From Streptomyces sp. NBC_00271 (GTDB lineage: Bacteria; Actinomycetota; Actinomycetes; Streptomycetales; Streptomycetaceae): a DNA stretch of 64,000 bases. The stretch spans positions 7,130,001 to 7,194,000 of the forward strand of contig NZ_CP108070.1 in NCBI RefSeq assembly GCF_036178845.1, written 5' to 3'. Below are positions 51,675 through 60,740 of the stretch, one piece after another. A program made the translations under genes and the position numbers. Numbering within the stretch: position 1 is the stretch's first letter; every line of letters begins with the position of its first letter. The notes beneath the pieces are model-generated. The model made no database searches and was not told where the DNA came from. It worked only from the letters and a program-made list of their open reading frames with translations.

Positions 51675-53255
51675 ATGGCGCGCGAGTCGGAGTCCGGACT
51701 GCCCATCGAGCCCCTCTACGGACCCGAGGTTCTGGAGGGCTGGGATCCGGCCGAGAAGCTGGGCGAGCCGGGCGCGTACCCCTTCACCCGCGGTGTCTAC
51801 CCGTCGATGTACACGGGCCGCCCGTGGACGATGCGTCAGTACGCGGGCTTCGGCACGGCCGTGGAGTCGAACGCGCGCTACAAGCAGCTGATCGCGAACG
51901 GCACGATGGGCCTGTCGGTCGCCTTCGACCTGCCCACCCAGATGGGCCACGACTCGGACGCGCCGATCGCGCACGGCGAGGTCGGCAAGGTCGGGGTGGC
52001 CATCGACTCGGTGGAGGACATGCGGATCCTGTTCGGCGGCATCCCGCTGGACAAGGTGTCCACGTCGATGACGATCAACGCGCCCGCGGCGCTGCTCCTG
52101 CTCATGTACCAGCTGGTGGGGGAGGAACAGGGCGTCCCGGCCGATCAGCTGACGGGCACGATCCAGAACGACGTGCTCAAGGAGTACATCGCGCGCGGCA
52201 CGTACATCTTCCCGCCCAAGCCCTCCCTGCGGCTGATCGCGGACATCTTCAAGTACTGCAAGGCCGAGATCCCGAAGTGGAACACCATCTCGATCTCCGG
52301 CTACCACATGGCCGAGGCCGGTGCCTCGCCCGCGCAGGAGATCGCGTTCACCCTCGCCGACGGCATCGAGTACGTCCGCACGGCCGTGGCCGCCGGCATG
52401 GACGTCGACGACTTCGCCCCCCGCCTGTCCTTCTTCTTCGTCGCCCGTACGACGATCCTGGAGGAGGTCGCGAAGTTCCGCGCGGCCAGGCGCATCTGGG
52501 CGCGGGTGATGCGGGAGGAGTTCGGCGCGAAGGACCCGAAGTCGCTGATGCTGCGCTTCCACACCCAGACCGCCGGGGTCCAGCTGACCGCCCAGCAGCC
52601 GGAGGTGAACCTGGTGCGCGTCGCGGTCCAGGGCCTGGGCGCGGTTCTCGGCGGCACGCAGTCGCTCCACACCAACTCCTTCGACGAGGCGATCGCGCTC
52701 CCGACGGACAAGAGCGCGCGCCTGGCGCTGCGGACGCAGCAGGTCCTGGCGTACGAGACGGACGTGACGGCGACGGTCGACCCCTTCGCCGGCAGTTACG
52801 TCATCGAGAAGATGACCGACGACGTCGAGGCGGCCACGGTCGAACTGATGGCGCGGGTCGAGGAGCTGGGCGGCGCGGTGGCCGCGATCGAGCACGGCTT
52901 CCAGAAGGGCGAGATCGAGCGCAGCGCCTACCGGATCGCGCAGGAGACCGACTCCGGTGAACGGGTCGTGGTCGGCGTCAACCGCTTCCAGCTCGACGCG
53001 GAGGAGCCGTACGAGCCCCTCCGCGTCGACCCGGCCATCGAGGCCCAGCAGGCCGAACGCCTCACCAAGCTCCGCGCCGAGCGTGACCAGTCGGCGGTGG
53101 ACGCGGCCCTCGCCGACCTCAGGAAGGCGGCCGAGGGCACGGACAACGTCCTCTACCCCATGAAGGACGCCCTGCGCGCCCGCGCGACGGTGGGCGAGGT
53201 GTGCAACGCGTTGCGGGGGGTTTGGGGGACGTATGTGCCGAGCGATGCGTTCTGA
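51675..53255 (+). CDS. Acyl-CoA mutase large subunit, methylmalonyl-CoA mutase type
   Basis: A 526-residue substrate-binding TIM barrel of a B12-dependent acyl-CoA mutase ([70 protein letters not shown]). From memory of solved and engineered enzymes, methylmalonyl-CoA mutase uses Tyr and Arg to hold the substrate carboxylate where isobutyryl-CoA mutase has Phe and Gln. This protein has Tyr in RQYAGFG and Arg in IARGTYIF, the methylmalonyl form. It lacks a C-terminal cobalamin-binding domain (no DxHxxG), and none is encoded in the window, so it needs a separate small subunit. ATG 51675 follows GGGAGG. Confidence 0.88.
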   Translation: MARESESGLPIEPLYGPEVLEGWDPAEKLGEPGAYPFTRGVYPSMYTGRPWTMRQYAGFGTAVESNARYKQLIANGTMGLSVAFDLPTQMGHDSDAPIAHGEVGKVGVAIDSVEDMRILFGGIPLDKVSTSMTINAPAALLLLMYQLVGEEQGVPADQLTGTIQNDVLKEYIARGTYIFPPKPSLRLIADIFKYCKAEIPKWNTISISGYHMAEAGASPAQEIAFTLADGIEYVRTAVAAGMDVDDFAPRLSFFFVARTTILEEVAKFRAARRIWARVMREEFGAKDPKSLMLRFHTQTAGVQLTAQQPEVNLVRVAVQGLGAVLGGTQSLHTNSFDEAIALPTDKSARLALRTQQVLAYETDVTATVDPFAGSYVIEKMTDDVEAATVELMARVEELGGAVAAIEHGFQKGEIERSAYRIAQETDSGERVVVGVNRFQLDAEEPYEPLRVDPAIEAQQAERLTKLRAERDQSAVDAALADLRKAAEGTDNVLYPMKDALRARATVGEVCNALRGVWGTYVPSDAF

Positions 53256-53347
53256 GCTGGCCGATTGCCCCGTTTGGGTGATCGGGGGTGGAAAGCGCAC
53301 GCCCCCGGTTACGCTCATGAAGAGTGACCCCTGAAAAGGAGGATGCC

Positions 53348-53926
53348 GTGGCCGTACTGCAACACGAGCTGACGCTGGGCGAAGCCGCCGAACAGCTCTC
53401 CCGTGCACTGCCTGGGCACCGCGTGGAGATTCTCCAGGGGAGGCTCGTTGTGACACCGCCGCCGGATGGCTCGCATGCGCTGTCGTTGTCTTGGCTGGTT
53501 GAAGCATTTGGAGGGGCGGGTGCACGGAAAGCCGGGCTCAGATATGTCCAAGGCATTGGCCTCTGGCTGCCTGCGCTGCCTGACGACTACGCGATCCCGG
53601 ACTTCTCGGTCGTCGACGAGGACTTCCGCGAGGCTCTGGTTCAGAAGAACTGCTACGCCCCGAACGCTTTCCGCCTGGTCATGGAAGTGACGTCCTCGAA
53701 CTGGTCCGACGACTTGGGCCCCAAGGTCGAGAGTTACGCGCAGGCCGGCATCCCGGTCTACATCGTGGTCGACCGCAAACACGACGAGGTGCTGCTCCAC
53801 CAGAACCCGGTCGACGGGAAGTACGACGTGCCCCAGCGCTTCAAACGTGGCCAGAGCGTTCCGGTCCCCGACTCCGTCGGTGTCGCACTCGACCTCGCCG
53901 TCGACACCCTCCTCGACGGCGACTGA
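53348..53926 (+). CDS. Uma2 family (DUF820) protein, second copy
   Basis: A 192-residue Uma2 protein: LPGHRVEILQGRLVVTPPPD, DDYAIPDFSVVDEDF, FRLVMEVTSSNWSDDLGPKV and PVYIVVDRKHDEVLL give the same PD-(D/E)xK-like layout as the copy at 29442-30050. The two share about the same length and all motifs but differ clearly elsewhere, so this is an old duplication or independent acquisition. GTG 53348 follows AAGGAGG with 5-nt spacing; the longer start at 53324 does not. Function presumed nuclease, not proven. Confidence 0.88.
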   Translation: MAVLQHELTLGEAAEQLSRALPGHRVEILQGRLVVTPPPDGSHALSLSWLVEAFGGAGARKAGLRYVQGIGLWLPALPDDYAIPDFSVVDEDFREALVQKNCYAPNAFRLVMEVTSSNWSDDLGPKVESYAQAGIPVYIVVDRKHDEVLLHQNPVDGKYDVPQRFKRGQSVPVPDSVGVALDLAVDTLLDGD

Positions 53927-53943
53927 CCACCGACGCCCGAAGA

Positions 53944-53973
53944 TGGAGTGTCGTACTCTCGTGCGACACTCCA
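53944..53973. promoter_or_regulatory. Perfect 10-bp inverted repeat directly before the LysE gene
   Basis: TGGAGTGTCG (53944-53953) and CGACACTCCA (53964-53973) with a 10-nt spacer end 4 bp before the ATG at 53978. It could be an operator, a terminator for the Uma2 gene, or an RNA hairpin hiding the start of LysE translation; no ribosome site is visible between it and the ATG. Confidence 0.6.
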
Positions 53974-53977
53974 CCTC

Positions 53978-54631
53978 ATGCTTGGTGTTATCGACCTCCC
54001 GACCTATCTCGCGGGACTCGTGCTGATCGTTCTGCTTCCCGGTCCGAACTCGCTGTACGTGCTGTCCGTCGCCGCCCGCAAGGGCATACGCACGGGATAC
54101 ACGGCCGCCGCGGGTGTCTGGTGCGGGGACACCGTCCTGATGACCCTGTCCGCGGCCGGAGTCGCCTCGCTGCTGCAGGCCAACGCCGTGCTGTTCGGGA
54201 TCGTGAAGTACGCCGGGGCCGGATATCTGACATGGCTGGCGTTCGGGATGCTGCGCGCCGCGTGGGGCATGTGGCGCACCCGGCACGAACGGGCCGAGGA
54301 GAGCGAGGCCGCCGCCGCGCCGGCCGCCGAGGAGCGGCCCTTCCGGCGGGCGCTGGTGATCAGCCTGTTCAACCCGAAGGCGATCCTGTTCTTCGTCGCC
54401 TTCTTCGTGCAGTTCGTGGACCCGGGCTACGCCTACCCGGCCCTTTCCTTCGTCGTCCTCGGCGCCTTCGCCCAGCTCGCCAGCTTCCTGTACCTCACCG
54501 CGCTGATCTTCAGCGGGACGAGGCTGGCGGCGGCCTTCCGGCGGCGCAAGCGGCTCTCGGCGGGGGCCACGACCGCGGCGGGCGCCCTGTTCCTGGGCTT
54601 CGCCGTGAAGCTCACCCTGGCCAGCGCCTAG
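53978..54631 (+). CDS. LysE/LeuE-family amino acid exporter
   Basis: A 217-residue membrane protein with six helices and the LysE signature LVLIVLLPGPNSLYVLSVAARKG near residues 12-35, an acidic Ala/Glu loop (~108-122), and SLFNPKAILFFVAFFVQFVDP. It exports amino acids or homoserine-lactone-like compounds by proton exchange; the substrate is not predictable. ATG 53978 begins LGVIDLPTYL. An in-frame GTG at 53948 lies inside the inverted repeat. Its stop overlaps the convergent monooxygenase gene by 4 bp. Confidence 0.88.
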   Translation: MLGVIDLPTYLAGLVLIVLLPGPNSLYVLSVAARKGIRTGYTAAAGVWCGDTVLMTLSAAGVASLLQANAVLFGIVKYAGAGYLTWLAFGMLRAAWGMWRTRHERAEESEAAAAPAAEERPFRRALVISLFNPKAILFFVAFFVQFVDPGYAYPALSFVVLGAFAQLASFLYLTALIFSGTRLAAAFRRRKRLSAGATTAAGALFLGFAVKLTLASA

Positions 54632-56142
54632 GACAGTTCCTCGGCCAGGTCCTGGGAGAGGCCCTGGCCCAGGACGCCCAGGCGCGTCGCGTACTCCCGC
54701 AGCCCCGAAGCCGTGTCGCCCGTCCACCCCACGTAACCGTCGGGGCGGATCAGGAAGAGGCCGGTGCCGTACGACTCGTGCGCGGGGATGCCGACCGTGC
54801 GGACGGGGAGTGCCGGTGCCTGGATTTCCGGCCCGGCCGCGAGCAGGGTCCAATGGGGGCCGCGGAAGGCGTCGAAGAGCCGGGTGCCGTCGGGGAGAGG
54901 GGCGTCCGGGGCGCGGTCGCCGGCCCGCAGGGCGTTCTCCGGGAAGCCCTCGCGCAGGTCCGTCGAGAGTGACGAGTCCCGGTAGCCCAGGCCGAGTTGA
55001 CCCGTCGTCTGCGTGCTGCGCCGGGCCTCGCCGCGGTGGACGGCCGTGGACAGGCCGAGCATGCGCGCGGCAACGGGCCGCCGTTCCTCCTCGTAGGAGT
55101 CGAGGAGCGCCTCGGGGGCGCCGTCGCCCAGCACCGCGCCCAGTTTCCAGCCCAGGTTGTAGGCGTCCTGGACGCTGGTGTTGAGGCCCTGGCCGCCGGC
55201 CGGGGAGTGGATGTGTGCCGCGTCCCCGGCGAGGAAGACGCGCCCCGCGCGGAAGCGGTCCGCCAGCGCCGCCCGCGGGCGGAAGTCCGAGGCCCAGCGC
55301 ACCTCGGTCACGGCCTCGGGGGCGAGATGCGAGCGGGCGGCGACGACCTTCCGTACGCCCTCCAGGGACAGATCGGGCTCGGTCCCCTCCGGGAACTGGG
55401 CGGTGAGCTGGAAGTCCTCGGTGCCGGCGAGCGGGCAGATCGCCAGGAAGCCGTCGTCGTCGCCCCGGGGCGGGAACACGTGCCAGTGGTCGCGGTCCAG
55501 GCCCGTGACACGGACGTCGGCCACCAGCACCGGATGCGGGTCGACCGTCTCGCCGGTCATGGCGATCCCGAGCGTGCGCCGCACGGTCGAGCGGCCGCCG
55601 TCGGCGCCGACGAGGTACCGCGCGCGGACGGGGGAGCCGGCGGCGAAGTGGGCCGTCACCCCGTCCGGGTCCTGGGTGATCGTCAGCAGTTCGCGCCCGA
55701 AGGCGACGCTTCCGCCCAGCTCGACGAGGCGCGCGAAGAGGATCTCCTGCGTACGCCACTGCGGCACCATCCACGGCTCGGCGTACGGCGAATCGTCGCT
55801 CGCCTCGGCCGGGTCGAACATCCGGTGCTCGCCCTGCGGCTTCCCGTCCTGCCAGATCATCCCGACCGGGTAGGGGCCGCCGGCCGCGTGGATCGCGTCG
55901 AGTACGCCGAGGTCCTCGAAGACCTCCCTCGTGCGCGGCTGGATGCCCTTGCCGCGCGACCCGGGGAACAGACCGTCGGTCCGCTCCACGACGAGCGCGT
56001 CCACCCCGCGCCGGGCGAGATCGACGCCGAGGGCGAGACCGGCGGGGCCCGCCCCCACGATCAGAACGTCCACGTCCACGTCCGAGCCGATGTTCCGGCC
56101 CGCGCCCGCGCCCGCGCCCGCCGCCGTTGCCTGTGCTGCCAT
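54628..56142 (-). CDS. FAD-dependent aromatic monooxygenase (PHBH/PheA-TfdB type)
   Basis: A 504-residue class A flavoprotein hydroxylase: the dinucleotide site VDVLIVGAGPAGLALGVDLA, the DG motif VGADGGRSTVRR and the GD motif GRVFLAGDAAHIHSP, plus GGQGLNTSVQDAYNLGWKL. The C-terminal ~110 residues are thioredoxin-like. Such enzymes hydroxylate aromatic polyketides or inactivate antibiotics such as rifampicin or tetracycline. It is divergent from a TetR gene, with two operators in the 73-bp gap, so the substrate is probably also the inducer. ATG 56142 follows AAGGAGAG. The N-terminus has an AGAGAGAG-type stretch. Confidence 0.9.
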   Translation of the reverse strand: MAAQATAAGAGAGAGRNIGSDVDVDVLIVGAGPAGLALGVDLARRGVDALVVERTDGLFPGSRGKGIQPRTREVFEDLGVLDAIHAAGGPYPVGMIWQDGKPQGEHRMFDPAEASDDSPYAEPWMVPQWRTQEILFARLVELGGSVAFGRELLTITQDPDGVTAHFAAGSPVRARYLVGADGGRSTVRRTLGIAMTGETVDPHPVLVADVRVTGLDRDHWHVFPPRGDDDGFLAICPLAGTEDFQLTAQFPEGTEPDLSLEGVRKVVAARSHLAPEAVTEVRWASDFRPRAALADRFRAGRVFLAGDAAHIHSPAGGQGLNTSVQDAYNLGWKLGAVLGDGAPEALLDSYEEERRPVAARMLGLSTAVHRGEARRSTQTTGQLGLGYRDSSLSTDLREGFPENALRAGDRAPDAPLPDGTRLFDAFRGPHWTLLAAGPEIQAPALPVRTVGIPAHESYGTGLFLIRPDGYVGWTGDTASGLREYATRLGVLGQGLSQDLAEELS

Positions 56143-56154
56143 GACCACACTCTC

Positions 56155-56206
56155 CTTAACGTTGTTAAGTGCTGGCGTTTCCGAGCGTGGCCTTAACGGT
56201 GTTAAG
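56155..56206. promoter_or_regulatory. Two TetR operators (CTTAAC-N3-GTTAAG) in a divergent promoter
   Basis: Perfect inverted repeats CTTAACGTTGTTAAG (56155-56169) and CTTAACGGTGTTAAG (56192-56206) lie 37 bp apart. The first abuts the monooxygenase ribosome site; the second is 9 bp before the TetR start. This gives reciprocal control of both genes. Confidence 0.88.
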
Positions 56207-56215
56207 TTGTCAAGT

Positions 56216-56866
56216 GTGAGTACGGAACGAAGAGCGCCGCTCGACCGCAAGCGCGTCGCGGACACCGCCCTGAAACTCCTGAACGAGGGGGGACTGGAGG
56301 GCCTGACCCTGCGCGCCATCGCCAAGGAGCTGGACGTCAAGGCGCCCGCCCTGTACTGGCACTTCAAGGACAAACAGGCGCTGCTCGACGAGATGGCGAC
56401 GGAGATGTACCGCCGGATGACCGAGGCCGCGCCGGTCGACCCCGGCGCCACTTGGCAGGAGCGGCTCCTGACGGCCAACCGCGCACTGCGCGCCGCGCTG
56501 CTGAGCTACCGCGACGGTGCCAGGGTCTTCAGCGGCTCACGCTTCACCGGCACTCTGCACGCGGTCGAGATGGAGCAGAACCTGCGCCTGCTCACGGACG
56601 CGGGCTTCACCCTCGCCCAGGCGGTCCGGGCGGCCACGACGGCCTACCTCTACACCCTCGGGTTCGTCACCGAGGAGCAGGGCGTCCAGCCGCTCCCCGG
56701 GGAGCGCCGCGAGGGCTACGACGTGGACGACCGCGCCCGCCGGATGGCCGACTTCCCTCTGTCGGCCGCGGCGGGCGCGGAGATGTTCGAGGACTACGAC
56801 CGGCACTTCGAGGAAGGGCTGGCCCTGGTGATCGAGGGGATCGGGACGCGGTACGGGATCGGCTGA
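56216..56866 (+). CDS. TetR-family repressor (TetR_C-type), divergent from the monooxygenase
   Basis: A 216-residue repressor. The helix-turn-helix at ~10-55 (LDRKRVADTALKLLNEGGLEG, AIAKELDVKAPALYWHFKDK) is very like classical TetR, and the ~150-residue C-terminal domain (TTAYLYTLGFVTEEQGVQP) fits the tetracycline-repressor class. It probably represses itself and the flavin monooxygenase by binding the two CTTAAC palindromes. GTG 56216 has no ribosome site, and a leaderless message is likely. Confidence 0.9.
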   Translation: MSTERRAPLDRKRVADTALKLLNEGGLEGLTLRAIAKELDVKAPALYWHFKDKQALLDEMATEMYRRMTEAAPVDPGATWQERLLTANRALRAALLSYRDGARVFSGSRFTGTLHAVEMEQNLRLLTDAGFTLAQAVRAATTAYLYTLGFVTEEQGVQPLPGERREGYDVDDRARRMADFPLSAAAGAEMFEDYDRHFEEGLALVIEGIGTRYGIG

Positions 56867-56880
56867 ACCCGCGGTGCGCC

Positions 56881-58065
56881 CTACGGCCGGGACGCCCCCA
56901 CGGTCGGCCGGGGCTTCGCCAGCGCCGTGCGCAGTCTGGGCGTCAGCCAGTTCTCCACGTACCGGTTGAGGAGCCAGGCCAGGACCAGCATGCTCGTCGC
57001 CGTCAGCAGGAACGTGGCGTACGACGGGATGTGCAGCCCCTGGTGGAGGGCCTTGATGACGACCCAGCCCAGGTGCTCGTGGACGAGGTAGAAGGGGTAC
57101 GTCAGCGCGCCCGCGACCGTCAGCCAGCGCCAGTTGGCCCAGCGCAGCCAACCCAGGGCGATCGCGGCGACCGCGACGTAGCCGAAGGTGACGACGAGGA
57201 CGATGCCGTAGGTGGTGCGGTAGGAGAAGCCGTTCGCCTGCGGGGCGTGCCACAGCCCCTGCACCGCGTAGTGCTGGCCGATCAGCCAGCTCACGGCCAC
57301 GATGCCCCAGGCGTACACGTCCTTGCGGTCGCGGTGCACCAGGTAGAGGCCGACACCGCCGATGAAGTACGGCGCGTACTCGGGCATCAGGACGATGTCC
57401 AGCAGCGGCATCTTGGCGCCCTGCGCGATGACGTAGGCCAGCGTCCAGCCGGCGCAGAACATGATCACGCGGCGGCGGTTCGCGCCGGGCAGGACGATGC
57501 ACAGCGCGAAGAGGGCGTAGAAGCGGACCTCCGCCCACAGCGTCCAGCACACGCCCAGGACCCGGTCGACGCCGAGCGGGTACTGCAGCATCGTGAAGTT
57601 GACCAGGGTGTCGCTCGGCGAGACCGTCTTGAACGCGACCATCGGCAGTGCGAACACCACCGTCACCAGGATGATGGCGGCCCAGTACGCGGGCAGCAGC
57701 CGGGAGGCGCGGGAGGCGAAGAACGAGCGCAGCGGGCGGCCCCAGCCGCTCATGCAGATGACGAAGCCACTGATCACGAAGAACACCTGGACGCCCAGGC
57801 AGCCGTAAGCGAAGTACCCGTGCAGCACGGGGAACTGGTGGCGCGGAGAGCTGCCCCAGGCCTTCGCGACCTCGCCGTCGCGCCCGCCGTAGTGGTACGC
57901 GGCCACCATCAGCGCGGCGACCAGCCGCAGTCCGTCCAGTGCGCGCAGCCGCGTCTCCCGGCGCTTGGCCGGTATCGCGGGGGGCGGTGCGTCCGTGGGC
58001 GGCAGGACGGTGCGGGCCACGGTGCCCGTGGAGGCCACTTGGACGGCCTCGCGCGAGTCGATCAC
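56881..58065 (-). CDS. Acyltransferase 3 family membrane protein
   Basis: A 394-residue OafA-like O-acyltransferase with ten or more helices. RLRALDGLRLVAALMVAAYHYGG near 38-60 contains the catalytic-type His, GVQVFFVISGFVICMSGWG and FFASRASRLLPAYW follow, and the C-terminus has YPFYLVHEHLGWVVI. These enzymes O-acylate surface polysaccharides or lipids. Placed at the edge of the nonulosonic-acid polymer genes, it may decorate that polymer. GTG 58065 follows GAGGGG; the longer frame to 58104 lacks a ribosome site. Confidence 0.87.
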   Translation of the reverse strand: MIDSREAVQVASTGTVARTVLPPTDAPPPAIPAKRRETRLRALDGLRLVAALMVAAYHYGGRDGEVAKAWGSSPRHQFPVLHGYFAYGCLGVQVFFVISGFVICMSGWGRPLRSFFASRASRLLPAYWAAIILVTVVFALPMVAFKTVSPSDTLVNFTMLQYPLGVDRVLGVCWTLWAEVRFYALFALCIVLPGANRRRVIMFCAGWTLAYVIAQGAKMPLLDIVLMPEYAPYFIGGVGLYLVHRDRKDVYAWGIVAVSWLIGQHYAVQGLWHAPQANGFSYRTTYGIVLVVTFGYVAVAAIALGWLRWANWRWLTVAGALTYPFYLVHEHLGWVVIKALHQGLHIPSYATFLLTATSMLVLAWLLNRYVENWLTPRLRTALAKPRPTVGASRP

Positions 58066-58230
58066 AGGTTTCCCCTCAACGGGACTCAGTGGACCCCAGC
58101 ACACTAATCCGATTAATAAGGTTTACCTGGCCGTCCGACCGACGATTCGCCCGACGGTCCGTGCGTGTTCACCTGTATGTCGTTTCGGGTTCCCGGGCCG
58201 GCCCGCGACGGCCCGGCCCAGGACACCGGT

Positions 58231-59565
58231 TCAGCGACCCACGGCCCGCTTCAGCGAACGGGCGCGGCGTGCCACGCGGCGCACGGTGGCGTTGCGCGGG
58301 ATGAACGCCAGCTGCGCCGGGACCGCGCCGGGCAGCGCCAGCGAGGTGAGGCGCTTGCGCTTGAAGTAGCGCCGGGTGTGGTGGTTCAGATGCCTGGTCA
58401 GGTAGGCCTCGGCGGCCGGGCGCAGGTCCGGGTAGATCTTCGGCTGCATCGCGAAGCCGACGGCCCGGACGAGGTCCGTCAGTGCCGTCACGTCCATGCT
58501 CCGGCGCTGCTCGTTGACGGCCGACTCGTCCGTCAGTTCGGGCAGCAGCGCGTCCACGATCGTGACGGGGACGCGGTTGCTGTTCTCGTACGGCGTGAGA
58601 CGGTCGAGGAGGGGGCCGGTGCCGACGCGGGCGACCGGCAGGCCGTACAGCGCCGACGCGGTGAGCAGCGCGGTGGAGAAGCAGCCGACCACCAGGGCGG
58701 GGCGCATCCGCTGGTAGAGCACCTCGGCGAGGACCGGGGTGTCGAGCACGGTGAGGTCGGCGCCGAGCTTCTCGGCCTCCTTCTCCAGCAGGCGCGACCA
58801 GCGGGCCGGGGCCGAAGGATGCGGCTTGAACACCACGCGCGTGTGGCCGAGCGCGAGGGCGCCCTTCAGCATCCGTACGTGGAGGTTCTCCTCCTCCTCG
58901 GCGGTGAGGATGTCCAGCGCGGAGAGGTACTGGCCGAGCAGGAGGGCCGGTTCGTCGATCGACGGCAGCTCGTCACCGGTGTCGACGAGTTCGGCGAGGA
59001 CCTTCACGAACGCGTCCGTCGGTACGATCTCGGGCTCGACGCCGAACTCCGTCAGGAGCAGCGGCTTGAGGCCGGGGACCAGGTCCAGGTGGAGCAGGCG
59101 GTCCACCCGCGTGCCGACCAGCGGGTCGATCTTGTTGCGGGTGGGGCCGTAGCTCATCAGGCCGTCCGCGTACACGGTGACGGGCGCGCCCATGAAGATC
59201 TGCGAGATGCCGAGCGCCGGGTTGACCTGGATCGACTCCACGGCCAGCTCGATGTCGTCGTCGCCGAGGTTCCAGGCGAGCCGCAGATGCCGCTCCCACA
59301 GGGGGACGTCGTCGAGCCGCGGGGCCCAGCCGCCGGGGTGGAAGGGCGAGATGGTCTCGTTCCACGAGATCACGTCGTCGAAGCGGCCGCGCAGCTGCTC
59401 GAACCCGGGCATCTCGTCGAGGCCGGGCGTCGTCTCGGGCGTCGCCGCGTTGTTGGAGACGAGCAGGATGCGCCGGTCGGCGGGGCGGAAGCAGTCGGTG
59501 TCCAGGGCCGCGGCGAGCGTGGCCGTGCCGTACAGCGTGGACGCCATGAAGATCTGGGTGGTCAC
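58231..59565 (-). CDS. Alpha-2,8-polysialyltransferase-family protein
   Basis: A 444-residue cytoplasmic or peripheral glycosyltransferase similar to bacterial polysialyltransferases (PF07388 type): MASTLYGTATLAAALD at the start, RILLVSNNAATPET, HTRVVFKPHPSAPARW (the HP motif that binds CMP), and PALVVGCFSTALLTASALYG (the S-T pair). It would build a polymer of sialic acid or a related nonulosonic acid from the CMP-sugar made by the NeuA gene nearby. The basic C-terminus (RRVARRARSLKRAVGR) suggests membrane contact. GTG 59565 overlaps the upstream GT2 stop (GTGA). Confidence 0.85.
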   Translation of the reverse strand: MTTQIFMASTLYGTATLAAALDTDCFRPADRRILLVSNNAATPETTPGLDEMPGFEQLRGRFDDVISWNETISPFHPGGWAPRLDDVPLWERHLRLAWNLGDDDIELAVESIQVNPALGISQIFMGAPVTVYADGLMSYGPTRNKIDPLVGTRVDRLLHLDLVPGLKPLLLTEFGVEPEIVPTDAFVKVLAELVDTGDELPSIDEPALLLGQYLSALDILTAEEEENLHVRMLKGALALGHTRVVFKPHPSAPARWSRLLEKEAEKLGADLTVLDTPVLAEVLYQRMRPALVVGCFSTALLTASALYGLPVARVGTGPLLDRLTPYENSNRVPVTIVDALLPELTDESAVNEQRRSMDVTALTDLVRAVGFAMQPKIYPDLRPAAEAYLTRHLNHHTRRYFKRKRLTSLALPGAVPAQLAFIPRNATVRRVARRARSLKRAVGR

Positions 59566-60542
59566 GCGGCCACTCCCGTGGTGGAAGCCGGACGGCGGCG
59601 CAGCCGGCGCAGCCGCGTGGCGCGCTGCACGTCCATCGAGTCGAGGGCGTCGTCGAGCACGTCCTGCGGCATGTTCCGCAGAGCGACGGCGCTCATCGAC
59701 TTCAGTTTCCGTGCCACTGCCGGCTCGAACCTTTCGATGGATCCCAGATGATGGGAAATAATCGCGCAATAGGTGCGCACGGCCTTGGGCAGGAGTTTTT
59801 CGGCGTCGCGGTCCGCCGCGGTTTCCGCCACCACCTGGTCGAACGCGCGAATGAAGTCGAGCTGGCGCACGTCCCCGATCTGGGTGAGGGAAGAGGCCAC
59901 ACCACGCCGGTAGAACACACCGAGAAGCCCCACCGTGGCGAAGGATTCCGCCTCCCGGTGCAGCTTCCAGATCCAGGGCCGGTCCTCGGCCGTCCGCAGG
60001 CCGTCGGTGAAGTGCAGCAGCCCCCGGTCGACCAGCCGGCGGTGGTAGATGCCCGCCCAGGCGTAGGCGTAGTCGACGGAGGTGGAGCGGTCGGCGGGCA
60101 GTATCGCGTCGCGGGGGTTCAGTACCACTCCGCGCCGGCCGTGCGGGACCCTGTGGATGGTGCGGGCCCGCGCGGTGCACTGGACATGGTCCGTACGGAC
60201 GAAGTCGCAGCCCAGCTGTTCGATGGAGGCAACAAGTTGTTCGTAGTAGCCGGGGGCGAGCCAGTCGTCCCCGTCGAGGAACGTGAGGTATTCGCCGTGC
60301 GCCGCGTCGATGCCCGTGTTGCGCGCGGTCGCCAGTCCTCCGTTCTTCTCGTGTCTGACATACACCGCGCCGGGGAGCTCGCGCTCCGCGCGCGCGAGAA
60401 TGTCCGGAGTTTCGTCTCGTGAACAGTCGTCCACGAGAACGAATTCGAAGTCCTCACGTGCGTTCGCACGCAGGCTCTTCAAGGTGTCGGGTGCATATTG
60501 CTGCACGTTGTAGAACGGCACGATGACGGAGAGCTTGACCAC
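59562..60542 (-). CDS. Family 2 glycosyltransferase
   Basis: A 326-residue GT2 enzyme of the GT-A fold: KLSVIVPFYNVQQYAPDTL at the N-terminus, FVLVDDCSRDETPD, the NGGLATARNTGIDAAHGEY segment and the metal-binding FLDGDDWL. It adds a sugar to a growing surface glycan; donor and acceptor are unknown. GTG 60542 begins the fold; the frame runs on to 60665 without coding character. It is coupled to the polysialyltransferase-like gene and divergent from the rest of the locus. Confidence 0.9.
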   Translation of the reverse strand: MVKLSVIVPFYNVQQYAPDTLKSLRANAREDFEFVLVDDCSRDETPDILARAERELPGAVYVRHEKNGGLATARNTGIDAAHGEYLTFLDGDDWLAPGYYEQLVASIEQLGCDFVRTDHVQCTARARTIHRVPHGRRGVVLNPRDAILPADRSTSVDYAYAWAGIYHRRLVDRGLLHFTDGLRTAEDRPWIWKLHREAESFATVGLLGVFYRRGVASSLTQIGDVRQLDFIRAFDQVVAETAADRDAEKLLPKAVRTYCAIISHHLGSIERFEPAVARKLKSMSAVALRNMPQDVLDDALDSMDVQRATRLRRLRRRPASTTGVAA

Positions 60543-60740
60543 CCACGTGACGTTAGGCGGCGGCCCGGCATTCGTCTTGACCGTTGGTGAGATGTCAGGT
60601 GAACGACGCGTGGCGAAGCAGTGAACCCAGCTGATTTCCGGCTCGATCACGGCCTGATTCGCCATTCGTCGATGTGCTGTTAACCGTTTGTTGCATTCAG
60701 GTTGGGCCGCAACTCGGAATGGCTTCCTAGCGTCTTGGAC

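Noticed and set aside
54997..56196. Plus-strand 399-residue frame opposite the flavin monooxygenase
   Set aside because: Shadow of a gene with all class A hydroxylase motifs; the antisense translation lacks any family signature.
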